This document shows, one piece after another, positions 37,153-45,146 of a stretch of DNA of 64,000 nucleotides. The translations under genes and the position numbers were made by a program. The notes beneath the pieces were generated by a model that ran no database searches, had not been told where the DNA came from, and was given only the letters and a program-made list of their open reading frames with translations. Where the stretch lies: assembly GCF_030409875.1 (NCBI RefSeq), contig NZ_JAUFQR010000001.1:3286001-3350000 (forward strand), read 5' to 3'. The DNA comes from Chryseobacterium tructae (GTDB taxonomy: Bacteria > Bacteroidota > Bacteroidia > Flavobacteriales > Weeksellaceae). The stretch's first letter is position 1. Every line of letters starts with the position of its first letter.

Positions 37153-38280
37153 CTATTTTGGTTGCTGTTGCGTCACACAATGTACCATTCCACCATTAGC
37201 AAACAGGTTACGACAGTCAATTCCAATCACTTTTTTATCGGGATATAATTGTTGTATGATGCGGTTAGCAACGGTATCATTAGGATCATTATAATTAGGT
37301 ACCAAAACACGGTTATTCGCAATATAATAATTGATATAAGATGCTTTACCTACATTTTTCCCATAGGTGGTCATCACATCATACTTTGTTAAAGGAACTT
37401 TCACAAACTGATAGGCTGTACCATTTTTTTGTGTAGCATTATAAAGTTTATCCATATCACTATCCGGAACTTGCCAGTAAGCCAGATCATCAGTATTCAT
37501 AGTAATAATAGTAGTAGGGTTTGCAAATCTGGCAAATCCGTCAATATGCATATCGGTGATATCAAGATTGGCTTTTCCGTCCAGCCAGATAAATTTTGTA
37601 ATTCCCAGATTCTTTGTAAAAATAGCTTCTGCCTGCTGTTGGGTCATTCCAGGATTTCTGTTCTCATTAAGAATAGAGCTTTTACAAGCCATTAATACTC
37701 CATTTCCATCAATTTCAACACTTCCCCCTTCATTGATCATTACAGAATTAAGATCTATTTTTGGAATTCCACTATCGGCTGCAATTTTAGAAGGAATGGT
37801 ATTACAGTTAGTATATTGGGCTTTATTTCCCCAACCGTTAAATCCCCAGTCCTGAATAAACAACTTGCCATTTTTATCTTTCACATAGATAGGTCCATTA
37901 TCTCTTACCCAAACATCATTGGTTGGATATAGTTTAAAGTCGATATTGGTGAGTGGCACGCCTGCATTGGTCAACAACCCCATAATACGATTTTTTTCCG
38001 TAGCGTCATAAACAACAAGGTGCACTTTTTCACTTTCTACAAGCGCTTTAGTCATTGCTACCCAGGTAGGATCCAGTCGGTTCTGATAGGTAATACCATA
38101 TTGATACTTGTGGGGCCACTGAAGCCAGGTTCCTTCGTGTGGAGCTGATTCTTCAGGCATTTTGTAAACAACAGAAGCCGGGTCAGGTGTACCTGAAGTA
38201 GGAGAAGTCGTTACCTCATCCTGAGAACAGGAAAACATGATAGCAGGTAACAATAAGAGCATGATTTTCTTTTTTTGCAT
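37153..38280 (-). CDS. Agmatine deiminase/peptidylarginine deiminase-like lipoprotein
   Basis: I chose the start at 38280 (MQKKKIMLLLLPAIMFSCS), which gives a lipobox FSCS; the longer frame adds 17 unsupported residues. The 375-residue protein has the pentein fold motifs of the agmatine deiminase family: APHEGTWLQWPH, DVWVRDNGPIYV, an ITDMHIDGFARF His/Asp pair and the catalytic Cys in NGGMVHCVTQQ. These enzymes hydrolyse guanidino groups, e.g. agmatine to N-carbamoylputrescine. A lipid-anchored envelope version is unusual and could act on extracellular guanidines or peptide arginine; this is inference. Confidence 0.85.
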   Translation of the reverse strand: MQKKKIMLLLLPAIMFSCSQDEVTTSPTSGTPDPASVVYKMPEESAPHEGTWLQWPHKYQYGITYQNRLDPTWVAMTKALVESEKVHLVVYDATEKNRIMGLLTNAGVPLTNIDFKLYPTNDVWVRDNGPIYVKDKNGKLFIQDWGFNGWGNKAQYTNCNTIPSKIAADSGIPKIDLNSVMINEGGSVEIDGNGVLMACKSSILNENRNPGMTQQQAEAIFTKNLGITKFIWLDGKANLDITDMHIDGFARFANPTTIITMNTDDLAYWQVPDSDMDKLYNATQKNGTAYQFVKVPLTKYDVMTTYGKNVGKASYINYYIANNRVLVPNYNDPNDTVANRIIQQLYPDKKVIGIDCRNLFANGGMVHCVTQQQPK

Positions 38281-38351
38281 AAGTGATCTATTTTTTTGAT
38301 ACGGCAAAATTAGATCGATAAACAGCGTCAAAGTTGTCCAAAATTGACAAT

Positions 38352-39221
38352 CTATTTCAAAGGCAATAAAATATAAGTCAATTGTTTCTCCTGATCCTCC
38401 ATATCCTCTGCGTACCTTTCATATTTTTCTATGATAGGACGATGCGAAAACTCAAGTCCGGAATTAAAAATCCACCGGGAATAAATTTTAGTATAAGTAT
38501 CATCTATTGTTTCATAGGTTCCGGAATGGATAAAGCGCGCATATTTACCTCCCAATATAGGTTTTGAAGGCAATTTTTTATTCTGAGACTGGATGGTTGA
38601 GCAGGCATCATACCGACAGTTTATTTCAGTCTTAATTAAAGGTTCGTCTGCTATGACTCCAAAATATTCGGCATCGAAATTGGGAAATTCATTATGCATA
38701 AATCTTTCCCAAAGCCATTCAATTTCTTCATTATTGTAATAGGTTTTAACACTCTGATAATACACCTGTATTGGTTTAAGGTATACAATTTCGGGTTCTA
38801 ACAAGACATCAGAACTTACCGGAATCAGATCCGGCTCACAAAGTAACTTCTGCTTACTTAGTTTCGCTTCTTTAGGAGATATCCCAAAATGCAGCTTGAA
38901 TGCTTTTGAAAAAGAAGCTATAGAAGAAAATCCTACTTCTACCCCAATAGACGTAAGGCTTTCCTGAGTATACAATATTCGTTTATACGCATTTTCCACT
39001 TTCAGTCTTTGCTGAAAAGCGCCTATGGTTTCCCCACAGCTGTATTTAAAGATACGCTGAATATTTCTGTAAGAGTAATTTGAAATTTCTTCTAAATCTT
39101 TTACAGAAATCTGCTGATCATAATTTCTTTCAATGAAATTGATAACTTTATAAATACAGTTCAGGCTGTCTTCCATAAACAATGGCATTTTGAGAAGTAA
39201 TTGGTCTGAAATAAATTGCAA
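38352..39221 (-). CDS. AraC family regulator with GyrI-like effector domain
   Basis: The 289-residue protein (start possibly 39188 or 39176) has an N-terminal pair of HTH motifs (ISVKDLEEISNYSYRNIQRIFKYSCGETIG; LTSIGVEVGFSSIASFSKAFKLHFGISPKEAK) and a C-terminal GyrI-like small-molecule-binding domain (KPILGGKYARFIHSGTYETI). It is in line with the deiminase gene (71 bases downstream) and may regulate it or drug-response genes; the ligand is unknown. Confidence 0.9.
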   Translation of the reverse strand: MQFISDQLLLKMPLFMEDSLNCIYKVINFIERNYDQQISVKDLEEISNYSYRNIQRIFKYSCGETIGAFQQRLKVENAYKRILYTQESLTSIGVEVGFSSIASFSKAFKLHFGISPKEAKLSKQKLLCEPDLIPVSSDVLLEPEIVYLKPIQVYYQSVKTYYNNEEIEWLWERFMHNEFPNFDAEYFGVIADEPLIKTEINCRYDACSTIQSQNKKLPSKPILGGKYARFIHSGTYETIDDTYTKIYSRWIFNSGLEFSHRPIIEKYERYAEDMEDQEKQLTYILLPLK

Positions 39222-39344
39222 ATAAAGGAAATAAAATAGAGCTAGAATGTATAAATAAAATAAGTAATACCTTATTTTTCATTACAAAAAGCCTTAAATC
39301 AATGAATTTAAGGCTTTATTTACTTTGATACACAATTTAAACTA

Positions 39345-39491
39345 TTAGCTCAATATCTCACAGGGTGCTACACAATAGACCCAAGGACATCTTTTTATTC
39401 CCGGAGGCGGGCAGCATTCCTCTGAACAACTTACCGCACCTCCGTTGATGCTCTTCAGCTGATCTCTTGAAATTTTTTTACAATTTTTCAT
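39345..39491 (-). CDS. Bacteriocin-like GG-leader microprotein 1
   Basis: The 48-residue peptide starts MKNCKKISRDQLKSINGG, a double-glycine leader like those of Bacteroidota bacteriocin-like proteins exported by peptidase-containing ABC transporters. The core (AVSCSEECCPPPGIKRC, then PWVYCVAPCEILS) has six cysteines, suggesting disulfides or modification. No transporter or modifying enzyme is nearby, so it would depend on a distant exporter. Confidence 0.75.
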   Translation of the reverse strand: MKNCKKISRDQLKSINGGAVSCSEECCPPPGIKRCPWVYCVAPCEILS

Positions 39492-39516
39492 AGTCAAGTT
39501 GGGTTACGTTTACAAT

Positions 39517-39660
39517 TTAAGGTTGATTTCCACCGCCACATCCATCGTATGGCATACATTGCCATTTTCCGCCGATCAAACATATTTGCCCACCAGGGCA
39601 GTTGATACCTCCTTTAATTGATTTCATTTCCTGTCTTTGGATTTTTTGTAAATTTTTCAT
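39517..39660 (-). CDS. Bacteriocin-like GG-leader microprotein 2
   Basis: The 47-residue peptide starts MKNLQKIQRQEMKSIKGG, again a double-glycine leader. The core (INCPGGQICLIGGKWQCMPYDG, trimmed here at CMPY) is Gly- and Cys-rich and unlike microprotein 1 apart from the leader. It lies 25 bases upstream of microprotein 1 on the same strand, so both may be co-transcribed. Both carry a typical ATG and a spaced ribosome-binding region is not obvious, as usual in this phylum. Confidence 0.75.
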   Translation of the reverse strand: MKNLQKIQRQEMKSIKGGINCPGGQICLIGGKWQCMPYDGCGGGNQP

Positions 39661-40189
39661 AATATTTAGATTTAATGGAAATCTAAATTAATTAAATTTT
39701 ATCAATTCAAATAAATTATACGTAATAAATCATTATTGAAATTTATTATATAAATTCATAAAACACAAATACACCATTTTAAAATATGAAAAATCAGTGT
39801 ATTAACAGCCTATTTCTTGCAGAAGCAGTTACATGGATCCAATGGAAGAATCGAACAAAATTTAATTCAAAAGGCTAACTCAAAACGAAATGTCTTTTTT
39901 AAAAACAAAAAAAACAAGGTAATCATTCTTGAAATTCTGCATGAAGTGGGTTTTAATTCAGAATCATCGTTCAATACTGCTTTTTAAAAAGCACACATAA
40001 AACAGGTCTATCAAATATCACAACTCATTACAAACCAATATTTTGTAATTAATCGAACGCCTTTTTTGAACTACTCGAACCTATTTTTCAGGATAAATGA
40101 GCCCGAATACTTTTATTCGGTCGCTTAAGATCAAACACTTCCCCATCTTTGTATCGAAATCATTTTTTAACATTAAAAACAACGATACA
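39661..40189. other. Intergenic region with an AraC-type fragment
   Basis: Apart from the coding trace described at 39919-39987, this AT-rich gap holds no ORF. The promoters of the microproteins (minus) and of the serine hydrolase (plus) must lie here, but I could not place them. Confidence 0.35.
39919..39987 (+). pseudogene. AraC family regulator remnant
   Basis: Twenty-three codons encode VIILEILHEVGFNSESSFN then TAF and a stop, which is the second HTH of an AraC-type regulator (compare GFSSIASFSKAF in the window's intact AraC gene). No start and no first HTH are present. Confidence 0.6.
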
Positions 40190-41248
40190 ATGAAAACTTC
40201 ATTCACCTTCTTTGCAGTACTATTATTCATCAGCAGCTTTTCTTTTGGACAAGATATTACCAAGAAAATAGATTCAATTATTAAAGACAATTATCAAAAA
40301 AATCCGGATGTATCCATTAGTGTCGGATTCGTCAAAAACAATGAAACATATTATACAGTTTATGGTAATTTGAATAAAGAAAGCCAGACGAAAGTTGACA
40401 AAAACACAGTATTCGAAATTGCTTCCATTACCAAAATTCTGACCTCCAATTTAATTGCTCAGGCTAGTATTGATAAAAAACTAAAACTTGATGATTATAT
40501 TGATGGTTATTTATCTAAAGACTATATATTACAGAAAAACCTTAAAAACAAAATAAAAATTTCAGACCTGGCCTCCCATCAATCAGGTTTACCAGACATC
40601 GATTTTGCAAAGCTGATAGAACTTAATCCACAACAACCTGTAAGCAATGTTACTGAAAAAACACTCACAGAAATCATCAACAATTGTGGTGAGCTTATCG
40701 ACTATGGAAAATACCGATATTCTACCATTGGCTATACTCTATTGGGGCAGATTCTGGAAAAGGTATATGGTAAAAGCTATGATGAGATTTTAAGAAATAA
40801 AATTTTGAATCCTGTGAAAATGAATGAGACTTTGACCAAAAATTTCGATGTAAAAAACAAAACAACGGGTTACAATCCTCAAGGTGGTACTCAGGAATTC
40901 TTCAAATGGAATGTGACCGCACCAGCCGGATTGGTAAAGTCTAATGCTTCTGATATGGTTAAATATTTAAAAGCTGTTTTAAGCAAAGGAAATCCAATAT
41001 CCGAAGCAGAATTGTTGACCGAAAAGATCTACTACAAGGATGAAAAGAGAGAAATGGGACTAGGATTTAACATCAGTACTGACGATCAGAATACCATCTA
41101 TTTAAAATCCGGTGATTCTATGGGACAATCTTCCATCATTTGCTACAACAGAGCTAAAAACTGGGGAATCATCATTCTTTTAAATCAAAGAAACTCAAAA
41201 ATGAGACAGAACTTATTGAATGAAATCTACGAAAAGGTTTTAAAATAA
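40190..41248 (+). CDS. Serine hydrolase, beta-lactamase/penicillin-binding protein-like
   Basis: The start at 40190 gives a signal peptide (FFAVLLFISSFSFGQ) and 352 residues. The serine beta-lactamase-like fold has SxxK as Ser79-Ile-Thr-Lys82 (EIASITKIL). The SDLASHQSGLPDIDF segment and RYSTIGYTLLGQILEKVYG (YxN-like, Tyr-Ser) follow; the C-terminal strand is in LKSGDSMGQSSIICYN. Family members are class C-like esterases or D,D-peptidases; activity on antibiotics is not established. The longer upstream frame has no support. Confidence 0.88.
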   Translation: MKTSFTFFAVLLFISSFSFGQDITKKIDSIIKDNYQKNPDVSISVGFVKNNETYYTVYGNLNKESQTKVDKNTVFEIASITKILTSNLIAQASIDKKLKLDDYIDGYLSKDYILQKNLKNKIKISDLASHQSGLPDIDFAKLIELNPQQPVSNVTEKTLTEIINNCGELIDYGKYRYSTIGYTLLGQILEKVYGKSYDEILRNKILNPVKMNETLTKNFDVKNKTTGYNPQGGTQEFFKWNVTAPAGLVKSNASDMVKYLKAVLSKGNPISEAELLTEKIYYKDEKREMGLGFNISTDDQNTIYLKSGDSMGQSSIICYNRAKNWGIIILLNQRNSKMRQNLLNEIYEKVLK

Positions 41249-41357
41249 TCAACAAAAAAAAGAAATTAAGCTTTATATAAACAGTAACAAAAATTCATAC
41301 TAAAAATGAATTCTTCAACTGGTTCCAAATAAGTTATTTATTGAAACAATACCTCAG

Positions 41358-41383
41358 AACCTACTGCTTTCAGTAGGTTTTTG
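41358..41383 (+). terminator. Rho-independent terminator
   Basis: AACCTACTG / CAGTAGGTT arms over CTTT, followed by TTTTG; same family as the tRNA-linked terminators. Confidence 0.8.
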
Positions 41384-41511
41384 TCTATCAGGAAAGTACA
41401 GCAATACTACATAATTCAATCAGATAAAAACCGAATAAATCACGAGGAATATCATTGTATGTATCAAATTTAAATTAACTTCGTATCACCAATAATCAGA
41501 ACAATACATCT

Positions 41512-41802
41512 ATGTTAGAGATCAGAACCAGTTGCGAAAATTGTCAGAAACCTTTACCCTACGATTCTCCTGAAGCTATGATATGTACTTTTGAATGTAC
41601 ATTTTGTAAAGATTGTGTTGACCAGATTTTCAAGAATGTCTGCCCAAACTGTGGTGGTGGATTAGAAAAACGGCCTATCAGACCTAAAAGTCTTCTTGCA
41701 AAATATCCTGTGAGTTCCGAAGTGATCTATAAACCAATTAATGAAACTGAGTTCAAAATCAAACAAGAGAGATTAATAGATATTCCTCTGGGACAACGAT
41801 AA
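41512..41802 (+). CDS. DUF1272 zinc-ribbon-like protein
   Basis: The 96-residue protein has four CxxC-type pairs (SCENCQK, CTFECTFCKDC, CPNC) spaced as in DUF1272, consistent with two zinc sites. The tail (RPIRPKSLLAKYPVSSEVIYK) is basic. A small cytoplasmic nucleic-acid- or protein-binding role is plausible, but function is unknown. Confidence 0.85.
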   Translation: MLEIRTSCENCQKPLPYDSPEAMICTFECTFCKDCVDQIFKNVCPNCGGGLEKRPIRPKSLLAKYPVSSEVIYKPINETEFKIKQERLIDIPLGQR

Positions 41803-41857
41803 AATTCAAATCATTCACGTTACTGAAGTATTCATTAAGCCAATTTATTATTAAAAT

Positions 41858-42466
41858 ATGAAAAAATCATCCCTATATATTGTTTTACTCGTTCTTTTAA
41901 CAACAGCCAATGCATGTGCACAAAAGACGACTGATAAAAATAATTACACCGCTCAGGTACAAGCCGAAGAAGGAGATCTCAATAACGACACATACAATGA
42001 CAAAGTCGTTGTAGAAATGGATGTAAAGGACGAGACAAGACCTTTGAGAGTCCAGATATTCCTTTCACAGCCTAATAAAAAACTGCAACTAGCGGTATCT
42101 TCTACCAAAATTATTGAAAGCCAATACCCTGCTCATAAAAAGGGAAATCATAACGGAAATAACATTCCGGATTTTATCATTGAAGATGGCAACTTAAAAA
42201 TACTGACGGATATTAACGACCGCAAGAGCATCTACGAATTCAGATTGAAACAAAATAATTTTGAGCTTATTAAGATCTCACACGTATCCTGGGATGGGAA
42301 AAATACGACGTCTGAATCCGAAATTGATTTATTAGCACAAACTCAGGTAGATTTTCAGCGTGATTTAGGTTCTGCTAAAATTTCAAACAAAAAGACAAAA
42401 AAGATCAAAGTAAATGCATTACCGAAAATACAGGATTTAAGTTTTGCTGATTTGGAGCGATATTAA
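41858..42466 (+). CDS. Hypothetical exported protein
   Basis: The 202-residue product has a signal peptide that may be a lipobox (ATTANACAQ, Cys at the cleavage site) and a mature domain rich in Asp/Asn/Lys (GDLNNDTYNDKVVVEMDVKD, FIIEDGNLKILTDIND). The early part resembles FG-GAP/VCBS-style exported proteins of Bacteroidota (LNNDTYNDKVV), but no repeat is clear. It is followed by a terminator. Confidence 0.6.
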   Translation: MKKSSLYIVLLVLLTTANACAQKTTDKNNYTAQVQAEEGDLNNDTYNDKVVVEMDVKDETRPLRVQIFLSQPNKKLQLAVSSTKIIESQYPAHKKGNHNGNNIPDFIIEDGNLKILTDINDRKSIYEFRLKQNNFELIKISHVSWDGKNTTSESEIDLLAQTQVDFQRDLGSAKISNKKTKKIKVNALPKIQDLSFADLERY

Positions 42467-42494
42467 ATATCCATCACTTTCTTTTAACAAAATA

Positions 42495-42522
42495 AAAACC
42501 TACTGATTGCAGTAGGTTTTTG
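42495..42522 (+). terminator. Terminator with AAACCTACTG stem
   Basis: AAACCTACTG (42496-42505) pairs with CAGTAGGTTT (42510-42519) and is followed by a T run; also usable by the minus-strand VOC gene. Confidence 0.8.
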
Positions 42523-42532
42523 CATATATATC

Positions 42533-42904
42533 TTATGATGGAGTTTTCTGTACATTAAACACCGTACCTGCCGGATCAGTGATCCAATGCATATTTTCCG
42601 GAAGTTCTTCAATCTCATCACAGGTTTCTACTCCGTTTGACTGCAGATATTTCGTTGCCTCTTCAACATCAGGAACGGTTAACTGTAACCAGGTTTCAGA
42701 GTGCGTATAATTATCTACACAATCCAGCCAAATAATATTATGTCCAAACTTCACTTCATGGGTTCGGGAAACCGTAGGATTATCAATCGGCTTCTCCTCC
42801 ACCGGCAGCTTTAAAATATCTCTGTAAAAAGCAACAGTCTTATCATATTTACTTTTCGGAATTTTAATCGCAATGTTGATTCCAGCTTCAAATTGAGGGG
42901 TCAT
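42533..42904 (-). CDS. VOC family protein
   Basis: The 123-residue protein is a single VOC domain starting FEAGINIAIKIPKSKYDKTVAF and ending with TDPAGTVFNVQKTPS, with a central GHNIIWLDCVDNYTHS metal-site region. VOC proteins act on or sequester small molecules; the ligand is unknown. It stands alone and ends near the shared terminator. Confidence 0.85.
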   Translation of the reverse strand: MTPQFEAGINIAIKIPKSKYDKTVAFYRDILKLPVEEKPIDNPTVSRTHEVKFGHNIIWLDCVDNYTHSETWLQLTVPDVEEATKYLQSNGVETCDEIEELPENMHWITDPAGTVFNVQKTPS

Positions 42905-43080
42905 ATCTTATATTTTTTTTAGCTTTATAAAATTATTAAAATAATTGTCTGTAAGTCTTGTCGTATGGCAAGATATGATCAAACAAACTCAATGTATTAT
43001 CTTTAATTTAGTTAAAAAACAGGAGTTCGTCAGATCGTTATTTCAACTTAAGTATAACAAAATGATCTCATTATAATATA

Positions 43081-43539
43081 ATGAAGCTATTTTTAGACAT
43101 AGATGGCGTGATGGTTCACGCCAATCCTCATAGAACTATTGAGTTAGAGGATGATGGATTTTACAGATTTGCATCTAAAGCAATATCTGTTATTAATTCT
43201 ATCGAGAATGCTGAAATTATTTTATCAACATCTCACAGACATAGATTTACAATCCATGAGTGGGAAAAAATATTTGAAAAGCGAGGTATTCATTTTGTTT
43301 CTATTTCTATAATCGAAACTGAAAACTCGCATAAAATCTCTAGACGAGAAGAAATTGAGAAATGGGTAAATCTTAAAAATTATAGTGTCAATGAGATTAT
43401 TATTATCGATGATGATAAATCTTTAAATGGCTTACCACACCCCCTCAAAGATAGAGTTGTTTTAACAAGCCCTTATCAGGGATTAGATAATGATAATGAA
43501 ATTAAAAAAATATTAGAAAAAGGAAGCTCTTTTTTCTAA
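43081..43539 (+). CDS. HAD-superfamily hydrolase-like protein
   Basis: The 152-residue protein begins MKLFLDIDGVMVHAN with the HAD nucleophile motif DxD (Asp6 and Asp8). The Ser/Thr motif is IILSTSHRHRF and motif IV is IIIIDDDKSL. It lacks a cap domain and is short, as in phosphatase-like HAD proteins of unknown substrate. Alternatively it could act on nucleic acid ends or nucleotides. It is a single gene. Confidence 0.8.
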   Translation: MKLFLDIDGVMVHANPHRTIELEDDGFYRFASKAISVINSIENAEIILSTSHRHRFTIHEWEKIFEKRGIHFVSISIIETENSHKISRREEIEKWVNLKNYSVNEIIIIDDDKSLNGLPHPLKDRVVLTSPYQGLDNDNEIKKILEKGSSFF

Positions 43540-43642
43540 TAGCTTTATCTTAAATACTATCAATAAAATCCACAATATTCTCTATCATTATCATCTGTAC
43601 AATCATAAAAATTAAACTCAAGAAATGGTTTTCTCCTATAAC

Positions 43643-43669
43643 TTGTTACCGCTATTTTTTCTATATTTG
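43643..43669 (+). promoter_or_regulatory. Putative promoter of the XRE regulator
   Basis: TATATTTG at 43662-43669 is 20 bases before the ATG at 43690, with TTG at 43643 spaced 16 bases upstream, a little tighter than usual. Confidence 0.45.
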
Positions 43670-43689
43670 TAAAAACACGCGTGCCCACT

Positions 43690-44064
43690 ATGGAAAAGCT
43701 AAAAAATCTAAGAAAACAGAGAGGTTATACACAACAACAGATTGCTGATATCATTGCAACCGATGTCTCTAACTACAGTAGAAAAGAGAACGGAGACGTT
43801 AAAATATATGATGAGGAGTGGGAAAAAATAGCTAAGGCTTTGGATGTTTCCGTAGAGGATATTAAAGAGGATAGAACTGCTCAGAATAATCAAAATACTA
43901 CACTTAATGATAGCGCGAGCTTTAATGATAATGCAAGCATAAACTATAATCAGTTTTGCAATATTCCAAATTATCTATTAGAAAATCAGCAGGAATACAT
44001 CAAACTTTTGAAAGAACAAATAGAGATTTTAAAAGCTGAAAATGCAAAACTAAAAAAGAAATAA
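43690..44064 (+). CDS. XRE-family transcriptional regulator
   Basis: I chose the ATG at 43690 (MEKLKNLRKQRGYTQQQIADI), not the upstream GTG. The 124-residue protein has an N-terminal XRE HTH (GYTQQQIADIIATDVSNYSRKENG), a DNSASINYN-rich linker and a C-terminal coiled coil (EYIKLLKEQIEILKAENAKLKKK) for dimerisation. It has its own promoter-like element and a terminator at 44082. The target genes are unknown; it may repress itself. Confidence 0.9.
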   Translation: MEKLKNLRKQRGYTQQQIADIIATDVSNYSRKENGDVKIYDEEWEKIAKALDVSVEDIKEDRTAQNNQNTTLNDSASFNDNASINYNQFCNIPNYLLENQQEYIKLLKEQIEILKAENAKLKKK

Positions 44065-44081
44065 TCTTAAATATAAAAAAT

Positions 44082-44116
44082 AAAGAACGGCTTTCAGATG
44101 GAAGCCGTTCTTTTGT
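44082..44116 (+). terminator. Terminator of the XRE gene
   Basis: AAAGAACGGCTT and AAGCCGTTCTTT arms (44082-44093, 44102-44113) are followed by TTG and T-rich DNA. Confidence 0.85.
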
Positions 44117-44135
44117 TTACTACAATAAAAACTTT

Positions 44136-44166
44136 TCTGCATTCCTACAAGAAAATTTTATATTTG
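44136..44166 (+). promoter_or_regulatory. Putative Bacteroidota promoter of the aspartyl protease gene
   Basis: TATATTTG (44159-44166) with TCTG 19 bases upstream (44136-44139) matches the -7/-33 pattern, 16 bases before the start codon. Confidence 0.6.
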
Positions 44167-44181
44167 TAACATTCATCATTA

Positions 44182-45072
44182 ATGAAGAATAGTTTAAAAA
44201 CAATAACCATATTATCCATGTTCAATCAATACTTTATCAAAAAATCGATATTTACCGCATCGGTATTCCTATACTCTATTACTGCATTGGCGCAAAAATC
44301 ACCGCTCAATATATTACCATCAGGTCACCTTATTGTACAGGCTGAAGTAGAGGGTAAAAAAGGGAACTTTATTTTTGATACCGGTGGCGGAGTCAACCTT
44401 TTCCTGAATAACTTCTCTAAAGATCTTAGTCACAAGGATTCCTATAATTTCCTGACCGCTTTCCGTGCTACCGGAGAACAGCTTACGGTACCCATGTTCA
44501 AATCGAAAGAGATTGTTTTGAATGGTAAAACATTCAAAGACACTTGGTATGCTACCCACAGCATGGAAATCAAAGGAATTGACGGACTGATTTCCCTGGC
44601 GATGCTTTATGACACAGAATTCATCATCGATTATACAACCAAGGAACTTATTTTTCCAAAAGAAAAATTAACCGGAAAAAAAGTAATGGATATTCAATTA
44701 TCTACGAATGCTGATCAGTCGCTGGATATTACCACCTATGTCCTTCTGGACAATAAATACAAGATCAATGTTCTTCTGGATTCCGGAGCAGGTAATGATT
44801 CTTTCTGGCTGAGTGAAAGATTGATGAGTACTTTGGGCATTAAGAAAGAAGGTCTTCAGCCTATCGAAAAGAAAAGCGAGTTTAATCCGACCATTAGCAA
44901 CAAATTTTACAAGGCAAGTGTAAACTCTGTTTCCAATGCGTTTGCAAAGGTCGATAAACCTAATGTGTTTTTTGTGGAAGGATTAATCTATGAAGGTAAA
45001 ACCAGTATTAATTGGCTTGGGAAGAAACTTGGGTTTAATTTGAAAGAAAAGAAGATCTATATTTTAGAGTAA
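44182..45072 (+). CDS. Exported retropepsin-like aspartyl protease
   Basis: The 296-residue protein has an N-terminal signal segment (TASVFLYSITALAQ) and two catalytic aspartate motifs, FIFDTGGG (Asp66) and VLLDSGAG (Asp200), as expected for an aspartyl protease-like exported domain of the Bacteroidota family. The first has Gly replacing the usual Ser/Ala after DTG. A paralogue at 60427 has lost both aspartates. The substrate is unknown; likely periplasmic. Confidence 0.82.
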   Translation: MKNSLKTITILSMFNQYFIKKSIFTASVFLYSITALAQKSPLNILPSGHLIVQAEVEGKKGNFIFDTGGGVNLFLNNFSKDLSHKDSYNFLTAFRATGEQLTVPMFKSKEIVLNGKTFKDTWYATHSMEIKGIDGLISLAMLYDTEFIIDYTTKELIFPKEKLTGKKVMDIQLSTNADQSLDITTYVLLDNKYKINVLLDSGAGNDSFWLSERLMSTLGIKKEGLQPIEKKSEFNPTISNKFYKASVNSVSNAFAKVDKPNVFFVEGLIYEGKTSINWLGKKLGFNLKEKKIYILE

Positions 45073-45095
45073 GTGTTCTTCAATAACAATATAGC

Positions 45096-45128
45096 AAAAG
45101 ACTGCCTTTTAAAAAAGGCAGTCTTTTT
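45096..45128. terminator. Bidirectional terminator
   Basis: AAAAGACTGCC and GGCAGTCTTTT arms serve both the + gene ending at 45072 and the - gene ending at 45147. Confidence 0.85.
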
Positions 45129-45146
45129 ATGGAAGATAATGGGATA

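Noticed and set aside
37025..37294. 89-codon + strand ORF over the third tRNA remnant and the deiminase end
   Set aside because: It runs through decayed tRNA and antisense of the deiminase gene; its protein is low-complexity and unsupported.
37153..38280. Calling the deiminase a classical cytoplasmic agmatine deiminase
   Set aside because: The lipobox and signal peptide make it an envelope lipoprotein; the substrate may differ.
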